This document shows, piece after piece, positions 17,761 through 25,066 of a stretch of DNA of 64,000 nt. The position numbers and the translations under genes were made by a program. The stretch comes from Planctomicrobium piriforme. GTDB lineage: Bacteria > Planctomycetota > Planctomycetia > Planctomycetales > Planctomycetaceae. The stretch is from positions 124,001 to 188,000 of the forward strand of contig NZ_FOQD01000009.1 of NCBI RefSeq assembly GCF_900113665.1, read 5' to 3'. Position 1 is the stretch's first letter. The number at the start of each line of letters is the position of its first letter. The notes under the pieces are model-generated. The model was not told the DNA's origin and did no database searches. It was given only the letters and a program-made list of their open reading frames with translations.

Positions 17761-17850
17761 TCAGTCTACAGTTTTCAGTCGTCAGTCTGAAAATCCACAA
17801 CCGTCCGGCTTGATCCAACTGTTGACTGAAAACTGACAACTGAAAACTTT
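17761..17850. repeat. TCAGTTTTCAGTCGTCAGT-type repeat, copy A
   Basis: Inverted arms (CAGTTTTCAGTCGTCAGT / ACTGAAAACTGACAACTG) end 14 bases before the truA start. Related copies lie at 39664, 40672 and 59547, each also just before a start codon. Confidence 0.8.
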
Positions 17851-17864
17851 CCCTATTGTGAAGC

Positions 17865-18719
17865 ATGACGGCGACGAACTCAAATTCAGCGATGCGCAAT
17901 ATCCGCCTGAGGGTGGCGTATGACGGCACGCGCTACTCCGGCTGGCAGGTGCAGCCCGGGCGAACCACGATTCAGGGGTGCATCGAAGCGGCCGTGAAGT
18001 CTTTGACCGGAGAGACCGTTTCCCTACTGTGTGCGGGCCGCACGGATGCAGGCGTGCATGCGTTGGGGCAGGTTGCGAACTTTTCCACTCAGGCAAAAAT
18101 TCCGGCGGCCAAATGGCGGCCAGCGCTGCAGATGCATCTGCCGGAAGACATTGTCATTCTCGAATCGGATGAGGTGCCGGCGGAATTTCACTCGACGTTC
18201 TCGGCGATCTCGAAACGTTATCGGTACGTCATCCGCAACCATCTTGTCGATGATCCGTTCGTGCGGAAATACAGTTGGCGGATCACCTACGAACTGGATG
18301 TCGCGGCGATGCAGACGGCGGCGAATTGCCTGTTGGGAACGCATGACTTCCGCAGCTTTGAATCGCACTGGCCGAACAAGGCGACCAGCGTGCGCACTGT
18401 GAGCGACCTGACGATTCGACGGATTTCGGGATGGCAGCCGTTTGTGCCGCTGGCTCTCGCCGATCAAGGCTCAGGCGAGGGGCAGGGGGAATACATCTGC
18501 CTGGAGATCGAGGCGGATGGGTTTCTGTACAACATGGTCCGGGCGATCACCGGCACGCTGGTTTATGTCGGACGGGGGGCCTGGACTGTGGAAGACGTAC
18601 AACGGGTGCTCGCGGCTCAGGATCGCTCTATCGCAGGCGGGACCGCACCTGCCTGCGGCCTGTTCATGATTCGGGTGAACTATGACGAATCGAATCTGGG
18701 ATATCGCAGGCCGCGATAA
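17865..18719 (+). CDS. truA: tRNA pseudouridine(38-40) synthase
   Basis: 284 residues. It isomerises uridines 38-40 in the anticodon arm. The catalytic Asp is Asp61 in CAGRTDAGVHALGQV, and the N-terminal RVAYDGTRYSGWQ strand and YRYVIRN core are typical. The start could also be the ATG at 17892 (MRNIRLRVAYDG); neither has a clear ribosome site, as the upstream DNA is a repeat. It is followed 41 bases later by kptA, forming a tRNA-modifying pair. Confidence 0.93.
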   Translation: MTATNSNSAMRNIRLRVAYDGTRYSGWQVQPGRTTIQGCIEAAVKSLTGETVSLLCAGRTDAGVHALGQVANFSTQAKIPAAKWRPALQMHLPEDIVILESDEVPAEFHSTFSAISKRYRYVIRNHLVDDPFVRKYSWRITYELDVAAMQTAANCLLGTHDFRSFESHWPNKATSVRTVSDLTIRRISGWQPFVPLALADQGSGEGQGEYICLEIEADGFLYNMVRAITGTLVYVGRGAWTVEDVQRVLAAQDRSIAGGTAPACGLFMIRVNYDESNLGYRRPR

Positions 18720-18760
18720 ACACTGACGTTTCTTTGATGCTGCGAACACGCGGAAGTTTG

Positions 18761-19318
18761 ATGAATCCCACCCACATCAGCAAAGCATTGTCACACGCGC
18801 TGCGTCACGAACCGTGGCTGTATGAGCTGGAACTCGACGACGAAGGCTGGACTGATGTGGCTCGCGTGCTGGCGGCGCTCCGCAAGCATGAGCCAGACTG
18901 GGCAGGTCTGACGATCGATGACCTGACGGCGGCGGTTCACTCCGGAGACAAGCAGCGTCACGAGATCGATGGTCATCGGATTCGAGCGATCTACGGGCAC
19001 TCCATTGCCGGCAAGCTGAAACGGGTTCCCGCTCTGCCGCCGGAGTCGCTGTTTCATGGAACAGCGCCGGCGGTTGTCGAACAGATCAGAATCAGCGGCC
19101 TGCTGCCGATGCAACGGCAGTATGTGCATTGCTCGGTGGACATCGACATGGCGAAGAAGGTGGGCCAGCGCAAAGCTCTGACGCCTGTCATTCTCACGAT
19201 CCAGGCGCGACAGGCCTCGGAGCAGGGAGTCGCCTTCTACGAGGGGAACGATCTCGTTTGGCTCGCCGATGCGGTGCCGCCGGAGTTCATTGAGTTTTCT
19301 CCTGTTGATGCTTCGTAG
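18761..19318 (+). CDS. kptA: RNA 2'-phosphotransferase (Tpt1/KptA family)
   Basis: About 185 residues from the ATG at 18761 (MNPTHISKALSHALRHEP); an earlier TTG/ATG in frame exists. The family moves an internal RNA 2'-phosphate onto NAD+. Visible motifs are SKALSHALRH, the winged N-terminal part with DDEGW, HRIRAIYGHS, LFHGTA and QYVHCS, which supply the catalytic Arg/His and NAD-binding residues. In yeast the enzyme finishes tRNA splicing; bacteria lack that pathway, so its role here may be RNA repair. Confidence 0.9.
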   Translation: MNPTHISKALSHALRHEPWLYELELDDEGWTDVARVLAALRKHEPDWAGLTIDDLTAAVHSGDKQRHEIDGHRIRAIYGHSIAGKLKRVPALPPESLFHGTAPAVVEQIRISGLLPMQRQYVHCSVDIDMAKKVGQRKALTPVILTIQARQASEQGVAFYEGNDLVWLADAVPPEFIEFSPVDAS

Positions 19319-19319
19319 C

Positions 19320-19718
19320 TCAGCGTTGTGGGAAAAGCTCGATATGAGTGTCTCCATTGCGACCGAAATAGATCGCTTTGCGGCCTGTGATCTGGACGAA
19401 GTAACCGACGCAGCCAGCGGCTCTCGTTTTCCGAACGAAGTCGGGATAGGTGTGCTCTCCCTGCTGGCTTTGACGGACTGCGCTTGCGACGGCTTTGGCG
19501 TCGAAATCGTCGCCTGTCGGTGATTCCGCATGAGGGGAGGGAACGACTAGTGAATCGCCGTTCTGCAAGTAATAGGTGATCTCCTGCCGACTGTAGTCGG
19601 CGTGGTAGCGTTCAACGCCGATTTCAGAGAGCCGACCCACGATGTCCGGGAAGTTCATCTCGCCTGTCAGTGCGGCCCGGGTACAGTCGAGCATGACGGT
19701 TGCGGATTCGATTTGCAT
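19320..19718 (-). CDS. DUF1398 family protein
   Basis: 132 residues. The pattern FPDIVGRLSEIGVERYHADYSRQE and the later FPxFVRKTRAAGCVGYF match DUF1398 (E. coli YbcV-like, sometimes called phage envelope protein-like). It is small and cytosolic, with no catalytic motif known. It lies 27 bases downstream of the MarR regulator on the same strand, so the two form an operon and the regulator probably controls it. Confidence 0.83.
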   Translation of the reverse strand: MQIESATVMLDCTRAALTGEMNFPDIVGRLSEIGVERYHADYSRQEITYYLQNGDSLVVPSPHAESPTGDDFDAKAVASAVRQSQQGEHTYPDFVRKTRAAGCVGYFVQITGRKAIYFGRNGDTHIELFPQR

Positions 19719-19745
19719 GGAATTCCCATTTGGACAAGGATTGTT

Positions 19746-20207
19746 TCAACTGACAGGCACATCAATCCACTTGTGCCGTTCCACGAGATCTTGAAGAAAC
19801 GCCAGCAGTTCGCGGCGTTGATTCACTGCGAGATGTCCGAAGAATTCGCGGTCGTTTTCGTCCGCCAGTCGAGCCAGGACTGGGACAAGTTTTCGGCCTG
19901 CCGCGGTCAGTTCGACGACCTGATAGCGGCGGTCGCTTGCGGGAGATGTCCGCTCAGCCAATGACTTGCTGCACAGACGTTCGATCAGCTTGGAAATGGC
20001 TCCGCGCGTCATGCCGAGTTCAGCGGCAAGCTGGCTTGGATTGACAGGTCCGAGTTGCAACATTTCCCGCAGCAATACCCATTCCGCGACGGTCACTCCG
20101 TGAGCTTCGACCTTTTCGGTAAACGCGTAGGAAACATGGTTGGAGACGAAGCGCAGCCAGTAGCCGACGTGGTCTTCCAGATTGCTGACAGGCGGGTGCT
20201 TGACCAT
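19746..20207 (-). CDS. MarR-family transcriptional regulator
   Basis: 153 residues, the usual length. Dimerisation helices flank a winged HTH: NPSQLAAELGMTRGAISKLIERL is the recognition part, and the wing is SPASDRRYQVVELTAAGRKL. MarR proteins are ligand-responsive dimers that repress nearby genes. A perfect palindrome sits 14 bases upstream of the start, a likely self-operator. It is transcribed with the DUF1398 gene. Confidence 0.9.
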   Translation of the reverse strand: MVKHPPVSNLEDHVGYWLRFVSNHVSYAFTEKVEAHGVTVAEWVLLREMLQLGPVNPSQLAAELGMTRGAISKLIERLCSKSLAERTSPASDRRYQVVELTAAGRKLVPVLARLADENDREFFGHLAVNQRRELLAFLQDLVERHKWIDVPVS

Positions 20208-20220
20208 TTCGGCTCCATTA

Positions 20221-20234
20221 GTTTCCTAGGAAAC
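20221..20234. promoter_or_regulatory. Probable MarR operator
   Basis: GTTTCCTAGGAAAC is a perfect 14-base palindrome ending 14 bases before the marR start codon. Size and place fit an autoregulatory site. Confidence 0.6.
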
Positions 20235-20288
20235 CATATCGGCCGAGTGACCACTCGTCAACCAGAAAAAACATCGCAGCGGAAGCAG

Positions 20289-20324
20289 AAACGGGAAGTC
20301 GGCAATCAAGCCGGCTTCCCGTTT
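20289..20324 (-). terminator. Hairpin after DUF1015 gene
   Basis: AAACGGGAAG pairs with CTTCCCGTTT, with an inner GTCGGC/GCCGGC pair. It lies 31 bases beyond the DUF1015 stop. The T run is weak, so it may be a poor terminator or an mRNA end. Confidence 0.6.
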
Positions 20325-20354
20325 TCAAAGGATTCAAAATGTTCATAGCGCAAG

Positions 20355-21596
20355 TCAGTCAAGCAGGGCGATCACCAGTCCGCTGCGGATCTTGGGATCG
20401 AACCACGTCGACTTCGGCGGCATGAACAGGTTCTGCTCGCAGACATCGACAAACTGTTCCATCGTCACCGGAGCGACCGAGAGCGCCAGGTCGTACTCGC
20501 CCAGGTCCACTCGGGCCACCAGATACGATGCGTTTTTGTTCCCGCCGACGTAGTTGATCCGCTTATCCCGGGCATCCTTCATGCCCAGGATGCCGTCAAT
20601 GATGTGCCGCTGAATGATGTCGGAATCGATCGATTCGGCGGCATTCGCCGGATCATACGAGCCAGACTTGGGAGTCAGTTCGTACCAAGCGCCCTTCAGG
20701 TACAGCCCGATCTGATGGACCGAGGCCGGACGATAGGGGGGGATCGCTCCGAGCGGCTTCACATTGAAGTTCGCTGAAAGCTTCTGCAGAAACTCATCCG
20801 GGGAAACGCCGTTGAGCGGCAATAGTCGGTTGTACGGTTCCAGGCCGAGCCGGCTGGTCGGGAAGAAGACTGTGAGAAAGTGTTCGAGCCCCATCGCAGC
20901 AGCAGCAGCGCTGCGGTGATTGCCGTCCGCGACGTAGGCGGCCGGTTCGTCCGCCAGCAGTTTGACCAACTGAGCGACCGTCTCATCGTCGCTGATCATC
21001 CACGTGCGGTGCAGGTTCTGGTCTTCGTCGAGTGTTTCGAAGTCGCAAGGGCGTGAATGCGTGATTTTCGCCAGCGCGACCAGCAGTTTGCCCTGCTTGT
21101 CGCGGACGGCGAGATTCACTGTGCCGAAATCGGCGTTCGTCGCCCGGAGCAGTTGAGCGCGGCCTTCGGCCTTTTCGGGTCGAATTCCTTCGTTGCGGAT
21201 GATCGATCCCTGCGGGGTTTTGTCGGTCCGGATTTCAGAGGTCAGACCGAAGCCGCCCACTCCCAATTGCGGTGCTTCTGGCCGCTTGGGAGAGGTGATC
21301 TCGTACACCCACAGCACGTTGTTCGCCTCGCGGAACAGCGGATTCGTTTTGAGCAGTTCCATCTGCTTCGTGGCATGGGCCAGCGCCTCGGGGCAGCCGT
21401 CTTCGAGGATGTCGCCGCAATCGGGAGCGTGGCAGTGCGGCATGGTGATCTGCAGCACGTTGTCCGGGCGTGCCTGCAACAGATCCCAGACCTCACGGTC
21501 GCTTTGAAACTCATCGTAGTTCGGGGCGCTGACGCGGTAAGCAGCAACGGAATCGACCGGAACCAGGGCGCGTGTGATTGGGCGTAGAGTAACCAT
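20355..21596 (-). CDS. DUF1015 family protein
   Basis: About 413 residues from the ATG at 21596 (MVTLRPITRALVPVDS); the 32 codons above it overlap a short palindrome and are unlikely to be translated. The family signature includes APNYDEF near the start and the central YVADGNHRSAAAAAMG, which fits the DGHHR motif. The family is widespread and uncharacterised; planctomycetes often carry it. Cytosolic, no signal peptide. Confidence 0.85.
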   Translation of the reverse strand: MVTLRPITRALVPVDSVAAYRVSAPNYDEFQSDREVWDLLQARPDNVLQITMPHCHAPDCGDILEDGCPEALAHATKQMELLKTNPLFREANNVLWVYEITSPKRPEAPQLGVGGFGLTSEIRTDKTPQGSIIRNEGIRPEKAEGRAQLLRATNADFGTVNLAVRDKQGKLLVALAKITHSRPCDFETLDEDQNLHRTWMISDDETVAQLVKLLADEPAAYVADGNHRSAAAAAMGLEHFLTVFFPTSRLGLEPYNRLLPLNGVSPDEFLQKLSANFNVKPLGAIPPYRPASVHQIGLYLKGAWYELTPKSGSYDPANAAESIDSDIIQRHIIDGILGMKDARDKRINYVGGNKNASYLVARVDLGEYDLALSVAPVTMEQFVDVCEQNLFMPPKSTWFDPKIRSGLVIALLD

Positions 21597-21726
21597 GCTC
21601 GCTTCTTTGTAGCCCGCACTCTCCGAGTGCGGAATTTGTATTTTCAGTTTCCCTTTTGACAGCATGGTTGCAGAAACTGAGCGTTCGCACAAATCTGCAC
21701 TTTTTTACTGATGCTGTCCTGTTTGT

Positions 21727-21751
21727 GCCGCACAGGGACTGTGCGGCCTAC
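21727..21751. repeat. REP-like hairpin, downstream copy
   Basis: GCCGCACAGGGACTGTGCGGC followed by CTAC, 3 bases from the stop of the second REP transposase. A near-identical copy in the same orientation lies at 22526-22550. Both are preceded by GTCCTG. Confidence 0.8.
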
Positions 21752-21754
21752 GGT

Positions 21755-22474
21755 TCAAGCATCGCGTCGGAAATGGAGATACTCACCAGTATTCAGTCTT
21801 GCCACAGTAGGGTTGTTCGCAATGTATTTCCGAAATCCGTCAAACTGTTCCGGCGATCGCACCAGATGATCAAAACTCTCAGACTGCCACAGTCGTCCGG
21901 TCCGGTTCAGCAACCGGTTGATCTTTGTCGCAGAGAACTTTTTCCAGGAATAACACTGGGTTTCGATTTCCGTTTCTTTCAGCAGGCAGACCAGCAAATG
22001 GACATGATTGGGCATGATTACCGCATCGCCCAGCACATACCGATCACCGTCAAAGTGTTGTAATGCTTCCAGAACGACCGCGGCGATTTCTGGTTTCTTG
22101 AAGGGACAACTCCCATATCCTCGATCCAGAAACGAAAGAAATTCGCAGCTGAATGTCTTCTCGAATTCCAATTGTTTTTCGAGAGAAAGCTTTCTCAGTC
22201 GATTTCGCCAAGTCGGGTCATCAACCAAAATTCCGTGATGGAACAGCCATTCGGCACGACGCCGATGCCAGAGTTCACTGACCGATGCGGGAATTGAATC
22301 GTCTGCTCGAAATGTCACAAAGTAAGTGACGCCGGGTTGAGACCAATGTGGCAGGTGCCCGTACGAGACACTGTATTCGCTCGTCGGATCGAAAATCTGA
22401 AACAGATTGTCATCCTGGCTTGGCAGGCGACCGTTCTGATTGAGTTCTTCTCGCTGGATTTTTCGATCATTCAT
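21755..22474 (-). CDS. REP-type tyrosine transposase (Y1/HUH family)
   Basis: 239 residues. The HUH site is HVH at 157-159 (IMPNHVHLLV), and the nucleophile is probably Tyr217 in RKYIANNP. The N-terminal region HWSQPGVTYFVTFRADDS is the first strand of the fold. It is longer than the RAYT at 3297 and clearly a different branch. Two 25-base hairpins in direct orientation lie just downstream (21727) and just upstream (22526) of the gene. The frame is intact. Confidence 0.9.
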   Translation of the reverse strand: MNDRKIQREELNQNGRLPSQDDNLFQIFDPTSEYSVSYGHLPHWSQPGVTYFVTFRADDSIPASVSELWHRRRAEWLFHHGILVDDPTWRNRLRKLSLEKQLEFEKTFSCEFLSFLDRGYGSCPFKKPEIAAVVLEALQHFDGDRYVLGDAVIMPNHVHLLVCLLKETEIETQCYSWKKFSATKINRLLNRTGRLWQSESFDHLVRSPEQFDGFRKYIANNPTVARLNTGEYLHFRRDA

Positions 22475-22525
22475 GGCCGTTCCTGATGCGGCTAAAACGG
22501 ATTCATTCTTGTCCTGCAGGCAGTT

Positions 22526-22550
22526 GCCGCACAGGGACGGTGCGGCCTAC
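22526..22550. repeat. REP-like hairpin, upstream copy
   Basis: GCCGCACAGGGACGGTGCGGC plus CTAC. It differs from the copy at 21727 by one base and has the same upstream GTCCTG word. Confidence 0.8.
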
Positions 22551-22603
22551 ATGAATGTCATGCAGAAATGGTGGCAGAATTCCCGGAGACCCGCAAATGC
22601 GAA

Positions 22604-22636
22604 CCGCCCGATGAAGTTTCGAACTTCATCGGGCGG
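22604..22636 (-). terminator. Terminator hairpin of surface protein gene
   Basis: CCGCCCGATGAAGTT pairs perfectly with AACTTCATCGGGCGG (15 base pairs, 3-base loop) just past the stop codon at 22665. The following T run is short. Confidence 0.75.
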
Positions 22637-22664
22637 CGTGGATGCGACGAGTTACTGTCAGAGA

Positions 22665-24044
22665 TCAGGTCGGGGGCGGGGTGACAATGTTGATTGTTCG
22701 CTTGGAAATCAGGCTGGTTCCGCCATCGCCGTCTTCGAGCACAGCCCCAATCGTACGGGGAGCGGTCGACGTGGTGTCGGCAGATGTCCGGAATGTGATG
22801 TCCCGCAGGACCGCCTGCACGACGACCTTATCGGCCCTTTCATTGAAGGTGATAACTAGCGGGTTCGCGCCATCGCCGCCGACCACCGTTCCAATCACAA
22901 CGCCCCCGAAGGTGACGTTCCCATCTTTCGTCGCGACCGATCCGGGGCCAGGTTCCTGGTTGCGGATTTCGATGCGGTCGGACGGAGAGAAGTTTTCCAG
23001 GACGCCAACCTTCAGTTTGCCGCCGGCAAAGTTGGGGGAATCGACGTCATCCACGGTCGCTTCCAGCGTGACGGGAATCGGGGGAGCCCCCTTCACGTAG
23101 TTGAGCGGCGGGCCCAACGGGCTGATGACCGGGGGATCGTTCACTGCTTGTACGCCGACCTGCTTCGAAATCAGCGTGACGGCTCCATCACCATCGCCAA
23201 TTTTGACTTCGATGGTCCGGGGGGCGACGTTGGGATTCGGTGATTTATTGGAGAAGCTCACGGCTCGCAGCAGATCGCGGACACGTTCGGGAGTGGCGTC
23301 GGCATTGAAGGTGATCACCAGCGGCGAGCCCTGTTTGCCGCCTGACCAGTTTCCAATCACCACGCCGCCGGAGATGACTTTATCGCCGTCGAGGCCGACA
23401 TGGCCGGGTCCGGCGGCGTCATTGCGAATCGACAACTCGTCCCCGGGGCTGGCGTTTGCCGAGATGCGTACAGCCAGTTTTCCGCCTTCGAAGTTGGGGG
23501 AATCGACGTCTTTCAGTTCCGCATCGCCAGCGATCGGCACCGGCGGGGCCTTTTCCTTGTAGACGACCGGTGCGGCAAACTTGTCGACGAGCGGACCTTC
23601 GTTAACGTTGACGATCTTGATCTGGAAGGCCTTCTGGAAGTGGTGGCCTTGCGAGTCCACGACATCCACGCGAATCGAATAGATCGACTTCGCTTCGAAG
23701 TCGAATGATTTCGAAGCGAGCAATTGGTTTCCGCTGATCTTGAACGAGTCGTTATCGACGCCCCCATCGCCTGCGACCAGTTTGAAGGCGAATGTGTCTC
23801 CGATGTCCGAGTCGACTCCGGACAACTCGCCGACCTTGGCGCCGACAGGCTGATTTTCTTTGACCGTATTGCCTGCGAGCCGGATTCCGGTCGGGGCATG
23901 AGTCTCGGCAGCGAGGGCCGTGACCCCTGACAGAAGCGTCCGTTGCGACAGAATTTCGACCATCGCGGCCGGCCCGTTGTTCGCGAGAGGGCGACGGCGG
24001 CGAGCAGACGGCGAACGCAGGGCAGAACGCAAGCGCAGAAACAT
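22665..24044 (-). CDS. Cadherin-like surface protein with LEPR-xLL-like N-terminus
   Basis: 459 residues. The Arg-rich start followed by MVEILSQRTLLSG (28-40) matches the planctomycete 'LEPR-xLL' type of export region. Residues ~50-150 are a cadherin-like repeat (VKENQPVGAKVGELSGVDSD). Then come two ~135-residue tandem units (about 163-300 and 318-455), each holding DVDSPNFxGGKL, GGVVIG and PLVITFN. Acidic Asp-rich loops suggest calcium binding. Probably exported and cell-surface or matrix associated; the ligand is unknown. Its ~280-base upstream gap shows nothing else. Confidence 0.78.
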   Translation of the reverse strand: MFLRLRSALRSPSARRRRPLANNGPAAMVEILSQRTLLSGVTALAAETHAPTGIRLAGNTVKENQPVGAKVGELSGVDSDIGDTFAFKLVAGDGGVDNDSFKISGNQLLASKSFDFEAKSIYSIRVDVVDSQGHHFQKAFQIKIVNVNEGPLVDKFAAPVVYKEKAPPVPIAGDAELKDVDSPNFEGGKLAVRISANASPGDELSIRNDAAGPGHVGLDGDKVISGGVVIGNWSGGKQGSPLVITFNADATPERVRDLLRAVSFSNKSPNPNVAPRTIEVKIGDGDGAVTLISKQVGVQAVNDPPVISPLGPPLNYVKGAPPIPVTLEATVDDVDSPNFAGGKLKVGVLENFSPSDRIEIRNQEPGPGSVATKDGNVTFGGVVIGTVVGGDGANPLVITFNERADKVVVQAVLRDITFRTSADTTSTAPRTIGAVLEDGDGGTSLISKRTINIVTPPPT

Positions 24045-24323
24045 GAGAATCGTCCCGAAAGCGACCTGAGAGGGGAAGGGGACTGCCGTTTGGCATATGC
24101 GGCAGCGAACAGGACTAGTAACGCTGCCTGATCGCAGACCTCAACCAGTGTTTTCTGGATTTCTTTCCAGGAATAACTAGCAGAAAGAACGTTCGCATGC
24201 GATTGAGTCAGGATGTGTTGGGCTTCGCAGCGCACGGTCCCCCCGAGGTCGCTCAACTGACGCGTAATCGTCCAGGAGTTGGACTAATGCTTGAGCGGCA
24301 TCTTTACCTCAATCGCTCTCCAT

Positions 24324-24674
24324 TCATCGCAGCGGGAGAAAGATGAGTTGATTCTGAAGTTCCTGCGCGGTGGCACATTTCAGGTGGAGTTCCAGATCCT
24401 GAATCAACCGTCCTACCTCGACTCCTTGCCGGGCGAAGCAGATGCCGGGAAATTCCGTTCCTGAAGCCTGGTACTCCTGCGCAATGACCAGAAAGTCTTG
24501 ATCCTGAGTGAAGAAGAGACGCTCGGTTTCAATCGCCCTTTTCAGTAAGGCCTCATCGGTGGCCCGGGTCGTCCCATCTTCCTGACTGGTCAGGACGTCT
24601 ATTCCACGCCTCCGTAAGGCGCTCGTCACCGCTGTTGGGACATGGACGTCCATATAGATCCCCAGGGGCATCAC
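24324..24674 (-). CDS. DUF5615 PIN-like toxin
   Basis: 116 residues. The start MPLGIYMDVHVP and LTSQEDGTTRATDEALLKRA, then FTQDQDFLVIAQE, supply the acidic residues of a PIN-like fold (Asp-rich metal site). DUF5615 proteins are thought to be RNase toxins of type II toxin-antitoxin pairs. The gene overlaps the preceding DUF433 gene by 4 bases, so translation is coupled. Confidence 0.85.
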   Translation of the reverse strand: MMPLGIYMDVHVPTAVTSALRRRGIDVLTSQEDGTTRATDEALLKRAIETERLFFTQDQDFLVIAQEYQASGTEFPGICFARQGVEVGRLIQDLELHLKCATAQELQNQLIFLPLR

Positions 24675-24985
24675 TTCTCCCCGATGGCAAACCGTTTCAA
24701 CAGTTCTTCCCGGGAGATCACGGGAGCTGGGCGCAATCGTTCAACCTGACTGGCGTCTGTATCAAAGTTGGTGACAAGTTCGTCGTAGTTGTCGTAAAAA
24801 TAGGTCAACGCGGCATACACCTCGACAGGCTGCAAGTCTGGATGCTGCCGCATCAACTCCTCCGCCGTCCAACCGTAAAAGTAATGCTCGGCGGCCAGGT
24901 GCTGAACTTTGTAGCGAGTGTCGCCGATGCGCACGGTGCCGTTGGCGTCAATCAGCAAATGGGGATATGTCGTGGCTGCGGACAT
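24671..24985 (-). CDS. DUF433 antitoxin
   Basis: 104 residues from the ATG at 24985, which has GAGAGGG upstream; a longer open frame exists. The central IGDTRYKVQHLAAEHYFYGWTAEELMRQHPDLQPVEVYAAL is the DUF433 helix-turn-helix signature. DUF433 proteins pair with DUF5615 toxins, neutralising them and probably repressing the operon. It is the first gene, with a 4-base overlap into the toxin gene. Confidence 0.85.
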   Translation of the reverse strand: MSAATTYPHLLIDANGTVRIGDTRYKVQHLAAEHYFYGWTAEELMRQHPDLQPVEVYAALTYFYDNYDELVTNFDTDASQVERLRPAPVISREELLKRFAIGEK

Positions 24986-25066
24986 CTTTGAAACCCTCTC
25001 GAAACTGTCGTTCAAGTATATGGGCCGGTTGCAGAGCACGGAAGACTTTATCCAACACACCCCTCA

